Positions 45,473 through 58,371 of a DNA stretch of 64,000 bases are shown piece by piece (within the stretch, counting starts at the first letter, position 1; each line of letters opens with the position of its first letter). The stretch is from Trichobilharzia regenti (Eukaryota > Platyhelminthes > Trematoda > Strigeidida > Schistosomatidae). The DNA lies in the NCBI GenBank assembly GCA_944472135.2, contig OX235270.1:117195842-117259841 (forward strand), given 5' to 3'. The position numbers and the translations under genes are program-made. Below the pieces are notes generated by a model. It had not been told where the DNA came from. It did not search any database and was given only the letters and a program-made list of their open reading frames with translations.

Positions 45473-48104
45473 AGAGTTCAACCGTATAAGGCATCTTAGA
45501 ATCAATGGGAATATTCTCAACGAAGTGGAGTCAGAAGTTCTGTCCACAAGAGTTACACCAAAGCTTCCCGCGTCAGAATTACATTCATCCACTCAAACAA
45601 AGTCGTATCGTTAAATAGCACATTGATAGTGTACACAAAACCACATAGAAGGACTACAACTGAAGATTAGACAAGGACAGAGGTAAATAATAAGGGTCAG
45701 AAATCAACATGCGGTACGCATATATCAAATTAATGATGCACAGTCCAGGGAAAAAACGTATATCAATTAAAAAGCCACTTGATATGTCTAAATAATCATA
45801 AATATTGCAAACAGATCTTCCAAAAGTGATTCACCAAGAAATTTGTCTATTACATCTAAATGCACCTCGAGGACAGAAGATGAGCACCATGACTCAGTTA
45901 TCAGTATTACAGTAGGCTTGGCAACCGATACTAGTGTTCTTAGTTCAGATATCTGAATAGAGAACGTGGATTAACCAGTAATACCGTGAACAAGTCACTG
46001 CAAATTACAGACTGACTTAAAATATCACCATAAATTAATTCTGTATGTGCGTCAGCACCGTCAAAGTTTATGGGTGAAAATGGGGTCGGATTGCGTGTCC
46101 ATACATTGGTGTTGCAGAGTGATGAGGTAGTTCTAAGTGCCATGGGTCGTAACAGCTATGCAAGACTAACAAAAACATGCTGTATGTTCTTTAATGTAAG
46201 GGTAGTGATGGTTGTAAGCCAGGGTGTGGGTTATTAGGTACGGAATCGTAAGATCTACACATCAGCCTGTTATTCGGTATCTCTCTGAGTGTCTTGTTGG
46301 CGTTTCTGTAGCCAGGGAAATATTATGGGGAAGTTGCTTCGGTTGCAGGACCATGAAGTTTTTGAACCCTAGGTATTAAGAAGATGGAGTATGCTAAAAA
46401 GAACCACCCAACGTGGGTTTTCTGGAATGCTTATTCTTAGTATGCTTACTGAATACAAGGTATTCCACCCCATTACTAAATCCAGCGAAATTTATTCATT
46501 GCAGTGTAGTTACCACATTTAGGTGAACCCTTCTTAGAACCACCTACGACAATGCTTACCGTCTCAGTTCTTTTCTGTGAAGATTTGGCTACAAGGATAC
46601 TAATATCTAGATCAGTTTCTAGTTCCATTGGCAAGCATGCAGGTTGTACAGTTTTCTCAATGCTACTGTCAGTACTAGCTGACTATTCCTGCATTAACAG
46701 GGTTTCATGAAATCACTTTTTCTTACGACATGTCATGCGAACTTTTTTTATCACCCTCCACAACCTATAGTTTCTGCTATGATTGCAGTAATTGTATGTC
46801 TAGATCTCAGTAAGGCCTTTGATAATCTCAGTCTTAGACCCTTAATATCCTAAGTCCGGCTGCATGGGATTTAAAGCCTATTGCAACGTTGTATCTATAT
46901 GTTTCTTACTGGGAACTGCTTATGTGCAGTGCTATTCAAGTGGTTAGTATAGGTTTCCATGCATCAAACCCTGTTCGGATAACAAGCGCAATTACACAGG
47001 GCAATGTTCTAGGTCCACTATTATGCTTTTTATACATCAGTAACATTTGTGACGTTATTAAACATAGTAGACCTTTCCTGTTTTCTGATGACATCAAAAT
47101 AGTTTGCAGTTCACTCAGGAAAATAGTATCGTTCCTGTTTGAGAGATTCCAGGATGACACTCATAACGTTCAGTTATCGTGTGACGAGTGAAGATGAAGT
47201 TGAACTTTGAAAAATGTGGAGTGCTGTACTTTAAGAACATCCACATACAATATTCATTCTCCTCGCCTGAACCTAAATAAGATTTCAGTTCAAAATATTC
47301 TCCAGAGTTTAGCTTCACAGAGTATATCTACTTACAGGCCTCAACAGTAGAAACACTCCATGGATTTTCATTCCGAAACTTTAGAACTCAAGAATCTATA
47401 GTTCTCCTCTACTGGATATGCATAGGACTGTTACCCGAACGTTTTCCCTCTGTCATGGACAGTGTCTCAATAAAAACACAGGTGCTATACAGAAAGATTA
47501 TAAAGGCCGTTAACTAGAAGACCAGCAAGTGAAAATCTCTGCGTTTCTCACTATGAGAGATGTACTATGTTTCACTTCAAAGATTTGTAGGCCGAAAGTG
47601 TAGAGTTTTTTTTAGAGATTACTTTTGGGATAGCGAAAGGGCTTATCTATTTCCCAAACAGTGACTTGATATAAGGCTCATCTACACCCAGCTGGAATTA
47701 GGAACAGTTCTATCCCTTTTAAATACATATCTTACGCAGTGGTTTAGAAGCAGTCTGTAACTAATTAAAACTCGAAGATATTATACACCACTCCTTTGAC
47801 CCTTACTGTTAGCTCCACAAATCCACGTATTCCTCCTTCACCTCTTAAAGTTCTGTTGAGAACGAGATGTGCGTTTGACTGTAAACTGTTGATTGACAAT
47901 ACGATTACAATGGGTGCCTTAATCTATGAGAATAATTGTTTCAGTACTTTCACAATTGATTACATAATTAGTTATATTAAATGTGCCTTCAGCTAAGGTC
48001 TCAAAAATGGATGACACTAAATGCCTAGCTAAATCAATCTCATTAGACAGTTCCAGGCAACCAGAATCTGTTCTCATTCATTTATAATAAAAACGAAAGT
48101 GAAA
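45473..48104 (+). repeat. Array unit 4
   Basis: Complete unit. It shares 'gagttttttttagagatt' with unit 2. Private changes include 'gcaacgttg' and 'agctaaatcaatc' near its right end. The array stops in 'gtgaaaag' and is followed by A-rich unique DNA. Confidence 0.92.
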
Positions 48105-50269
48105 AGAAAAAAACTTGTCAAAACCTCATCGTTTGCTGACAGACTGTTTGACAGAACAGTAAAGGCAGCTATGAAACAATGAAATCACAGTTTCATATAA
48201 GAACAACAACAAATATCGTGCATTGAAACTAATTCACTTCAGTTTACATACTCTAAATCTGCACATAAGCACTAAATTTGAAATTTGTATGCAGTTCAGT
48301 GGTTTAAGACGTCAGTACCAATTACAATCTATGTGGTATAGTTCAAAAGTAAAATTAGCACAAAATAGGTCCTTTCACATCTGTGTATCAGAATACACAT
48401 GAGGGGAAAAAACAATAAGGTTCATGACCTAATTAAACAAGACATGGAAAAAATGTACCAAATGTCATTATGACCAGTATCAACAATGTATCTATGACAA
48501 ACTAGAAAAAAATTAAAGTCTACTCTAAAGTGATATTGATTCTACTCAAGTTTGCCTAAGCATTTGCTACTAAAAACACCTAAAACCCAATTTATGTGTT
48601 TAGAAAGAAGTTATCAGTCTTTCCTTGCCCTGGTAATTGGATGTATTTGCTCTCTCTTTTGCTTGATTACATAATCTTTAGCTTTAACCTCTCTTGCCTT
48701 TGATATAATGTAACTTTGATTGTCTCTTGTTTCTTGTTCACCTCTCGTGTTTATTACGTAACTCTTTTACCACTGTATCCAAACATTTATTCTTGTTTAA
48801 ACTTGAACGCTGTGGATATACACTTTATAGGTGTAATTTATGAGCACTTTTTATTGAAATTGGAGTCTTCCGCCAAATGACATAATGTAACGTTTGGAAG
48901 TATGTTAAAATTCTTCTGTGCCTAAACTTAATAATTTCTTTAAGCTGTACGTAGTTGATGAGAAGCCAATAAAATAAATAATGGCACCATCTTACTCTGC
49001 ACAAATTGTTGTCCTTGCTTTATTCAAATATAATTTCAGTTACTAAAACAACAGTGGTACGACAGTAAAATTATTGAAACAATTGTATATTAGTTACGTG
49101 TTTGCTTCTCAGATATTTTGAAATACAAAACTGTCTGAATACACCTAACTAGATTTTTGTATTGGACTACATTTAATATTACACAGTGATACAGTATAAA
49201 TAAGTGGATGATGTTTTGATCATACTCACAGATTACTAAATTACTTTTTACAGTCTTAATACAATCTGTTTTTTTATTGCAATTATCCGTATATTTGAGA
49301 CTTTTGATGCATCGTTTCGTTTGCACATATCTGGTGTGGAATCAATGAACAAAGATTTGGAGAATAACTTCTTCTTCCACTTGACTCTACACTACATTTT
49401 AGTAATTTTACTCTGTCCATGCTGTTGTGTGATTACATGGGTGGACTATTTTCAAGGATATCCAACTTAGAGGCTTCGACCCTACTATGTCTTTAGAAAG
49501 AAGAGAACACGAAGTTCAGCAAAGATGGCGATCTTTTCGGTGATTTCATTCTCAAAAGCTGTACAATCGCATTTATATAGATTATTTTACATGGATACAA
49601 TTATTATTTGTTTAATTCCACATAGTAACGAAGGTGACAATAATTTTCAACTTCATATATGAAAGTTTGAAGGTACGAATATAGATTACAAGGGGCTTAG
49701 AGACAAGATTTCATAGGATTAGAAATGCGATTGTACAGCTTTTGAGAATGAAATCGCCGAAAAGATATCTTTGCTGAACTTCGTGTTATCTTTTTCCTAC
49801 TATGTCTGAATTCCTGTTCTGATAAACTAAGTGGTTCTGATCTACTAGTGTGATCTACGCAATGGATGCCGCAGCCATTAAACGTTATTTGGTAAATTAA
49901 ACTATTTTCTCTAATTGTGTCTATCGACAAAGTATATCATCAAGTGAACTGATTGGTTTAGCTGAAGCCTAATTTAAAACTTATTTAGAATCCTATATAG
50001 GAATTCTGGTATCGTTTAGGACACTGGGGAAGATTATTGAGTCTCTTATTAACAATTTGGTGAGTCCAGTTGCATTATATCTGCTCTCACAGACGTCTAA
50101 CACTTTTATATCAAATCTTCTACAAACCAAGCAGCTTCCCCAGAGCCACACATCGTGTAAACATTCTATATCCTAATGCTTACATTGAAAAAAGACACAT
50201 AGGTAAACTGGCTTCCCGAAGGCTTTCACCTACCGGCGATTTCAACCTGCGAACTTAGAAGTCTTCCCG
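48105..50269. other. Right flank of the array, no recognised gene
   Basis: 48610-48990 carries the dispersed-repeat blocks also found at 18240-18400, and ends with 'gatgagaagccaataaaata', close to 18354-18374. An inverted repeat lies at 49504-49574/49722-49790. No open frame here has recognisable features. Confidence 0.4.
49504..49790. repeat. Short foldback: 70-bp inverted arms
   Basis: Left arm about 49504-49574, right arm about 49722-49790, near-perfect reverse complements ('cattctcaaaagctgtacaa' in the left arm, its complement in the right). The spacer is about 147 bp. Possibly a small MITE or foldback. Confidence 0.75.
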
Positions 50270-50500
50270 ATTCTAGAGATAACCGTTTCATCCTTGTTTG
50301 GGAATCATCGGCATTAGAATTTAGTATTCATGGACTATTGAGTCGGTTCCCACTGGCTGAATGGTATACGAGCGCGCCTTGTAACTGGGATGTATTGAGT
50401 TCTAACCCCAGTTGGTGTGTACTGCCAATGATTCCCAGACTAGGGTGAAACAGCTGTCCATTACTCCTGGTTTTCAATGGTTCTCTAACTATATATGCTA
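50270..50500 (+). mobile_element. tRNA-headed hammerhead SINE, decayed
   Basis: Plus copy: head 'cccactggctgaatggtata' with a degraded B box, ribozyme block GTACTGCCAATGATTCCC...GAAACAGCTGTCC and tail 'ttttcaatggttctctaac'. The CTGANGA box is lost; stem III and the cleavage-site side are kept. Confidence 0.65.
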
Positions 50501-51919
50501 ATAAAACGAATTCTTGAATTCAGCTGTTGCATCAGCACCGGTAATTCATAAAAGAGTGAAATTGTCGGGTGCATTAACCTTTCAGCCTGCCTGTGAAGTT
50601 GCAACAGTCAGTTTAGATTGAAGACTAAAAATTCTAAGTACATATACAGAAGATTTATTCGATTTTCTAGATGTAACCGTATCTACAATCTAATCAACAT
50701 ATTCAAATGATTGCATATACTGTCAAACAGTATGTTCTGCTTTACAATATGAACATGGAGTTTTGTGAAACCACGACAGGGAATGCATGTATTGTCTAAG
50801 ATGAAGAAGGCGATCAACATTTTCACTTACTAACTTACCTAAGGTAACTGGAAACATGCATTGCACATGCATGTACTCATCACAGTCAAACAGTACAAGT
50901 AGGATAGGACTAGAAGAAAGTGAAGTATAGCTATACGAATACCACATAGTAGTGTGGTGGTGTGATACGGACAATGTGTGCCAACGGAATGTCATTCTCA
51001 CATATTCCCATAGTTCATTTCCGCATTAGCAACAGAATACGATATATCTATTTGAATATTCTATTTCATGTCGTTTGATGTAAACTGAGGTCGTACGCTA
51101 AGTGATTGGTTAACGAATATAAACTGTAGATATATAAACAGCAGTTTGATCAATGAAAAATATACCTTGGCTTCCATGTCTTTCCTTCTCTTGTTACAGC
51201 GGTAGTGTGGTGAGAGCTGTCTGCTAGCCAAAGCTGGTAGACAGCAATTTACATCAATGTTTACGTCTGAAGTCTTGGTCATGAGAAAAAACAATAAAGC
51301 CTAACCTTGAGGAACTCAACGACCAACCACAGAAGACTTAGCATGGGCGGATACAATTCCCAAATATATCACCGGACTGTCTAAGAAACGGCTACAAAGA
51401 AATGACAGAATAACCTTCAGGAGGAAAACAACAAATCAGATGTTGCTTCTCTGCTAAAAATAACGAGTAGTAATGTACATAAATATCTGCAAATATCGGT
51501 TGATTTTCTCAATAAACGATATGTTGGCTTTTGTCGTTACAGTAGTAATGGTAGGAATAATACATGACGTTACTGGTCATGGGTCTAAACGATGCATCTT
51601 AGTCTGGCTAAGTTCCCACTACATGACCACAGAAACCTACAATTCAAGATGATATTATATGTATATGAATGTATCTTAGAATTGGCACAAGCTGGTATAA
51701 ATGGATTCATAATTTGAATTTTTCAACTTAGGTAGTATGTATATATCAAATATTTAATTATTTATTTGTTCAAATATCTTAACAATGCGAAATTAAAAGG
51801 AAGAGTTGTAATCACCACAACCAACATTAACAACAAAATGGAAGAGAAGAAAAGTTAAACATATGAGCAGACTAAAAACAACAATCAGTTATGACCAACA
51901 AACAACACGACCTATGAAA

Positions 51920-51966
<47 letters not shown>

Positions 51967-52655
51967 TTATTTACTGATGTTTGTATATAAGAATAATAAA
52001 ATAAGACGAAGAGCAGGGGAAGAGAACACTTTTCTACATACAAGTGAACTTAATTAAAGACAACACTAATCACAACAAGAAATAGCATTACACATATCAC
52101 AATATTACAATAATCTATCTACATAGGCACACGCACACATACACAAATACTACACACTAGAATAAAACACATTAAAGCTTTATACAATGTTTAATGCAAG
52201 TGGAAAGATTCTGATCACATACGTCACAGTTGGTTGTTTGTTTGTTTGTTATTTCTAATTGAGAAGATTGGAGAATATGTTATCACTAAATGCTGATATA
52301 CAAACACATGTGTACATGATGTGAGTTCAGAAAACTAACTATTCAACGTAAACATAAACAGTAGTAATAATAAAACACTGTGTAATGTTAATGTAAAAGA
52401 AACAGAAAAAATTATTTTCTATTCTGTATAAAAAAGCAAAAAAAAATGACTAGACTGTTCTTTCTGTCGCCCTCCTTCGACACCTCATTTCAATGACAGC
52501 AAGGTTGTAGAGGAGGTGGTAATACAGAGGTTGGTGAAAGCTGAAAGATATTCAATCGGCTTGAGCACTAACAGATATTGTGGTCTCCGACTTGTAACCT
52601 TTAGAAAACACAAAAAAAGTGAAATGAAAATAAAACTGGTGGAAATAAGGCTAAG
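50501..52655. other. Unassigned stretch with a long (AT)n tract
   Basis: No gene recognised. Contains the longest AT microsatellite in the window (51921-51963). Open frames at 50723-51001 and 51061-51294 (minus) have no recognised domain. Confidence 0.35.
51921..51963. repeat. (AT)n microsatellite, about 21 units
   Basis: Uninterrupted AT dinucleotide run, likely polymorphic. Confidence 0.95.
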
Positions 52656-52893
52656 GTGAGTCGGTGGCACAGTGGTAGAATGATCGCCAACCATGCACAT
52701 GGTCCGGGGTTCGAATCCCGGCCGACGAACTCCTTTACCTCGCCAAGCCAGTAATAAGACTGGTAAAGAGGGAAGGTTGAGCATGAGGCTAGCAACCCCA
52801 TTCTGTAAAAATAATCACCACTGCTACAGAAACTTCAAGCCTCTAGCTTGAAGCCCTATGTTCCACTGGGAACGTAAAGAAATATTAAAAAAA
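52656..52893 (+). mobile_element. tRNA-derived SINE with RTE-like tail (family A)
   Basis: The best family A copy: tRNA-Gly-like head with A box (TGGCACAGTGG) and B box (GGTTCGAATCC, 52708-52718), body 'ctttacctcgccaagccagt' and 'gcatgaggctagcaacccc', 'cttgaagccctatgttccac' near the end, and an A-rich tail. It may retain a working internal pol III promoter. Confidence 0.85.
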
Positions 52894-55180
52894 CTTGAAT
52901 TCTAACTGTCAAACCCCGACATTTCCACAAAGTTTAACTAACAAGGCTTGTATAGCAGGACAAAATAGATAGACCATATTCCACTATCCATTACCAGTTG
53001 CTCAAACAAAATAAACGTGTATACAGTTGGCAAATTACTACCTTATAGGATTACTAAATACTCCATTCTTTAACGATACCGTGCAGCATGCTTAACAGAT
53101 AAAACAGACAACAGATTCATTTTGATGAAACTGTTTCAATCTCTACAAAGTGAATAAAACACAACATCATTTTATACCTTCTCGTTTAAACACATGAAGC
53201 GTATACTGTATCTTCTTTATGTAGACATGGTTTTTACAACCTGACCATTCATGAGACAGTTTTGATACTTCGAGTGGCGTATAAATTATAAACCTCCTAA
53301 TAACTTCCATTTTACTTTATTCCTCTTGGTCGAACCACATGGACTTTGACCACTTATTCTTCGACATCTTACCGATCTATGAGTGCCTAGTGGGGAAAGC
53401 GTCGACCGGAAGCATCTAATCGCTGATCCTGCAGTGAAACTATACTACTGACAAAAATAATAACACTTAGTATAGTCGAATGAAAATACTCAACAAGAAA
53501 CATAAACCAGTGTGAATCAGTACTAAACCTTTTTTAAATTTAAAACAATTAGTTCCCTTTATGAATTTATATAAAGCAATAGAAGACGTAATTTGTCTGA
53601 ATCGTGTAATGTATTTGCGCCCACAACACATTTCGAACAATCTGATCACACACGGACTTGCCATAGGAATATATATGGAATTAATAAAGAAGTAAGAGGT
53701 GAGAAAATATACTTAGGTCAAGTTAAAAGGACATATTCAAGGTCAAAATAACAATGAAGACCACTAAACTAAATAGCAGAGGTAATAGTACATCTGCTAT
53801 GGTATCAAAACAAAATTTACCAAGGAAGGTTTAATGTGATGACGAATTGTTTTTGAACGCATAAAGGTGACTTGAACTTTCTAATTGCTAGGGCTTCTAC
53901 GAACAAATTACGTCTTTTTATTGCTTTATAAATTTGTTTTTATTCACTAACTGAATGCGTATGTTATTTATCACATATTGTGGAACTATAAATTATTGAC
54001 TGCAGTCATTCAAATTCCAACCAGTGTGATGTAGTTACGAATTCTTATCTAAGTATGATCATAAGCTCTGGACAAATGCATGAGTAGTTGTTAAGTATTA
54101 CATTTCTACATTGCAATATTTTCTTATCTATTTTGACACAATTTTTATTCTCTGCCCTAATAAAATAAACATTGATTGAAGCGCATAACGGAGATGAATT
54201 GTCGGATTACAGATTCTATAGTGTAAACTTTATTGTTTCTTTTAACAACGAGGATGTCCTCTTAACTAATCTAATTCGCAATTAACGCGTAGTTCGACGT
54301 GGAATTTCATCCCATTGTTTCCTAAAGAAAAACTACACGAATATCAAGCTAGCTACCTGGGGGATTCCTTGATTTTCAATCTATAGAATTCAAAGTGAAA
54401 TTTCACCACATTTTCCTCCATGTAACTAATCATTCTGCACCAACTACCATTAAGCAGTGTCTTTAGTAGAGAGAATTCTAGTCTTTATCAAGGTGTAGTA
54501 AGTGAATTAAACAAAACTTTTATGAATAAGAGCTTCATCAAGAGATTCGGGGTATGTTTATATATGTGTTTGTATTCATTTGTCATAAATAAGGACTGTC
54601 CAACAGTTCCAGACTACGAGGAAACAGTTGACTAGTGTTATTTAGTTTATAAGGATTCTCTAGTTGATATCGATTCACGATAAATTTCAACTGAAAAGCT
54701 AACTTCAATTGTATAATGCATGTTTAACGCATACTGAATAACTATAGCTATAGCCAATTCATAATGTCTTTATTATTATTAGAATTCAGCTACATGGGAT
54801 ATATATTTTTAAAGTATTAGGTTATAAGCTCCATTTATTGTAAGAAAGCTGCTGATAATGAGAAACTGACCACTCTGTAGTTAATGTAGCAGGATACTGA
54901 GCCGGAACCCACTGGTTGAAAGTCAAATGTTTAAGTTAGTGAGTCGTGTCTCCACAGTTCACAACAATGTACTACTTTATCTTTACTAGTTTACACACAA
55001 TTTGGTAAAACAGTTTCAGTTTATAGATTAAACTCATCTCTCACAATATTTATTTGGTTGCTGAATTAACGTAAGTATGATGGCATTCAAACAGTATACT
55101 TCTATGCTTGGTTTCACTTGCATTCTTATGAGTGATTAAACGGGTTATGTGACACTTATAATACAGTAAATCTACCGCCG
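52894..55180. other. Unassigned AT-rich stretch
   Basis: About 2.3 kb without recognisable genes, RNA genes or repeats. The single longer open frame (53467-53664, minus) has no features. Confidence 0.35.
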
Positions 55181-56450
55181 TTTAAAGATGGCGGCGAGAT
55201 CCTCTTCAGGACCTTGACTGGATTGTTCAAGAAAGTATGAGAAAGTGAGAATGTTCCATCAGTGTGGGACGAAGCCATCATCGTGTCCACTTTTAAAAAT
55301 TGCAGAAGTGACACATACGAAAATCATACGGATATTAGTCTGCTACCAGTTGTGTCTTAAATATTGGCTGTCGTCTTGCTTCGCTCCTAAGGAACTGATT
55401 TGCAAGGAGTAGACTGGGTTTTGTTCAGGCTGTGGGTGCATTGGTTATGTGTTCACTCTTCGTCAGTGGCTGCGACACTGTCGCACGTATTGCAATCCAA
55501 CAATCGTTGCGTTTCTTTATATTGGGGCTGCTTCCAATTCGGTGGATAGAACTGTTTTCTGGAACTGTCTGTTAGAGAGGGGTGTACCTGAGAAGTTTGT
55601 TAACATCCTGAAAGCCCTATACAAAAACATCATGTAGAGTGAGGTGTTCCCAACCAACAGAGGGATTAGACAGAGTTGAACAGTCTCGGCATTTCTCCGT
55701 AACTTTGCCATCTATGACATTCTGGGGTCAGCTCTGGAGAACTGGAGTTGTTGTGGTGCAGAACTGCTTCTTGCAGAAAAACCTTCTGACCTCGAGTATG
55801 CAGACGCTATCGCCTTAATGTGCGATAGCAAACAGGCTGCCCAAATCGCACTTAATCAGCTGGTGATTAGTATCTGTAAGTATAGCATATGCTTTAAGCC
55901 GTCTAAGGGAGAAGTACTGTTGCAAGATTGGCAGGAACCCGTGTCTGAACTCACCCTTGCAAGTAAACCGACTGAATTTGCCGAAAAGTCCGTGTATCTA
56001 GGTAACTGTGTGAGTGTTGGTGGAGGTTTGACAGATGACATCTCTAACGGTATAGTGAAAGCTAGGGTGGCATAGGCCAATTTGGGCCACTTCTGACACC
56101 GTCACCATGTAAGTCGAGCTGTCAAAGGTAGGGTTTACAACGCTTCGATGCTCACAATCTTGCTCCAGCGTCTGTGAAACCTGGTCTCTCCAAGCTCAGG
56201 ATGTGAAGCGACTCTGAATTGTTTCCGTCCGACAACATCGTCGTGTGAGTAATTCTGAGGCCCGTCAGTGTGTGTCTGGGCACTGTAGAGGTCACCATTT
56301 GTTGAGTCGTCATCTAGGAACACCAGATTTGGTGGCTTGGACATATGCTACGAATGTCATCCTAGAGGCTTCCATGACGGTCCCCGTCCGCTAACCCTCA
56401 GACTGGATACGAAAAGCGGAGAGGTGGTCAGTCTATGACTTGGCATTATA
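55180..56450 (+). mobile_element. LINE reverse transcriptase relic (RTE-like)
   Basis: Plus-strand translation gives 'GCIGYVFTLRQWL'-type sequence, 'AFLYIGAASNSVDRTVFW' (degenerate motif A, usual DxxxAFDSVDR), 'GVPEKFVNILKALYKN', 'LEYADAIALMCDSKQAAQIA' (motif C, A in place of D), and 'FAEKSVYLGNCVSVGGGLTD'. C-terminal pieces follow to about 56450. The catalytic YADD reads YADA, and several stops and a frameshift exist, so it is dead. Confidence 0.72.
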
Positions 56451-56849
56451 GGATGAAGAATATATGTAATTGGTTAGCATTATTTGGTACATCACAACTC
56501 TCTGGTTGGTGTCCAAAAGATAGTTCGAATCGGTGACTTTAAACGTTATCAGATATGGTCAAGAATCTCAATCAATCACGAACATGATGTAACTTCTTTC
56601 TTCTCTTTTTGAAAGTACCATGAATTAACAAATGTTGAGTGATCTCGAAAAATATGCTTTCTTGCTTTCTGGATGTTGTCCATCATTTATCCTCCGCTTA
56701 CTTCTTTTATATACTGTTGTTTCATTATAAGGGTATGGCAGGTCTGCTAATGTTCAAATTATACTAGTTCTGTGTCTTAAATATATAAATAATAACGCAA
56801 TCAAAGACAATAAATACCATGTTATCAAATCAAACGTATTTAAGTTAGA
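56451..56849. other. Unassigned spacer
   Basis: AT-rich; nothing recognised. Confidence 0.35.
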
Positions 56850-57035
56850 TCACCAATTGACATTAGTTATAGAATCATTGGAAGCCAGGCGGAAATAAAC
56901 ACTTGTTTCTTCCTAGCCTGAGACTTTCCATCAGTATGCAACCAAAATCTTCGGATTACGAGATGAGTCTGTCAACCATTCAGAGAATAAGACAGAGTCC
57001 AATGGTTCATAAACTTTGACTTCAGACAATCTGTG
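56850..57035 (-). mobile_element. Hammerhead SINE copy, strongly decayed
   Basis: Minus-strand tail ('gacattagttatagaatcat') and head ('gtccaatggttcat') are recognisable; the ribozyme core is not. Confidence 0.5.
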
Positions 57036-57179
57036 ATACGTAACGCCACCGCCAGTCATTTTCATCGGTGGTTACGACTGTCCACTAAAACTCCAGGCAT
57101 TCCATCCCGTATTTAGTCACTAATGTGCAGTAGATTGATTTCCAAGTAATAGTCCTCAGGGATCTGTCTGATTCCAAGT

Positions 57180-57380
57180 TAGATCACAAGTTAACATAAA
57201 CTGGTGAACCACTGAAAAGTATAAAGACCTTCACTTGTATCCCCCGTAGTGTCACGGATGTATACTTCCGAGGGGTTCAAAACTAAGGCGAAACAGCTAT
57301 CGAGTACATTATGTTTCACAGTGATCCTCTAAATGATTTCGGTTTATGATGAAATCCAACTTGAAATCAATCGAATCTTA
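57180..57380. mobile_element. Hammerhead SINE foldback, decayed
   Basis: A decayed minus tail (57180-57240) faces a plus ribozyme remnant and tail (57285-57370, 'ggcgaaacagctatcgagta', 'gatgaaatcc'). Neither core is complete. Confidence 0.5.
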
Positions 57381-57546
57381 GAGATCCAAAACTTGAAAAT
57401 AGATCACACTTTACCAAGACCATAGAAACATCTACAGGTGAATGTGAAATTAAACTCATGATAAACACCTTGAAAGTTGTCAGATTCAAAAAATGGACCA
57501 ATGATTACATTGGCCTACTAGCATGTTTGAATTTAACTTTCGATTA

Positions 57547-58173
57547 TTTATCAACGAAATCGTCTTCAGACTTGGCTGTACAGTCGTATTTATACTTACA
57601 AAAAATATACAGTGGTCTATTATTGATTAATAAGGGGTGACACAATTGATGTAATTACTTAGAAGTGGCTTTAGAAGTAAAAATTAAAAGTTGTAAATTA
57701 TGTAGTACACTGTATACAGAAAAAGTATGTCCAGTCTCTTATTCTACTTTGGTCTTAACCTCTTCATTAGTCGGTCCCTGCAAGAAATTTTGATTTTTAT
57801 CTTTTCTTTTTTAATTTCCAGTTTTACTTTTAGTTTGCTTTTGCCTTAATAATTAATTCACTATTATAACTCTCATATGCTTCTTTTGTACATTTCACAC
57901 CCTCTTCATACTTGTTAAATTGACACTCAAATACCAGCTTTATTCTCACTCAATAGCAATTTTAACTTTATAAAAATTTCTACCTGTGTGCCGTTGAGTA
58001 CCACGTGATTTACAACTTTTAATTCTTTTCACTTCCAAAGCCACTTCTGAGTAAATTATATCAATCATGTCAACCCCTCCCCCCCCCATATTACTCAATA
58101 ATAGACCACTATACATTCTTCTAAGTATAAATACAACTGTACAGCCAAGTCTGAAGATGATTTCGTGGATAAA
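57547..58173. repeat. Foldback/MITE-like element with 170-bp terminal inverted repeats
   Basis: The left arm (about 57547-57720) is the reverse complement of the right arm (about 57983-58173) with scattered mismatches. Shared blocks include 'cagacttggctgtacag', 'agtggtctattattga' and 'agaagtggctt'. The centre (about 260 bp) has no coding capacity. Structure suggests a non-autonomous DNA transposon or foldback; I could not recognise a transposase family or a clear target duplication. Confidence 0.75.
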
Positions 58174-58371
58174 GAAAATTTTCTTCGCTGAATTTGTCTT
58201 TTATTTTCTTCATGACTCAATGGGCATTTTCGGTGATTTTCTATAATTTGTCTAAGTTTAATGTTCATTCAGTGCACATATTTCATGACTGTTATAAATA
58301 AATCTATGACATTCTACCTTTAAGTACCAAACAAAACAAATCACATTTAATTGGTGAATGTTGACTAGCAG

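Larger units (their letters stand above)
33416..48104. repeat. Tandem array of four 2632-bp units derived from a CR1 LINE
   Basis: Units start at 33416, 36048, 42841 and 45473. Corresponding points are spaced exactly 2632 bp, except across unit 2, where the distance is 6793 because of a 4161-bp LINE insertion. Copies are almost identical. Each holds a degenerate plus-strand CR1 RT: a 'CLDLSKAFDNLS' motif A, 'ITQGNVLGPLLCFLYISNIC' motif B, an 'F(T/S)DDIKIVCSS' motif C, 'MKLNFEKCGVLYFKN', and a C-terminal part ending 'YIISYIKCAFS'. In-frame stops are present in every copy. The junction is in 'agtgaaaag'. The units are pieces of a dead element amplified as satellite-like DNA. Confidence 0.93.
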
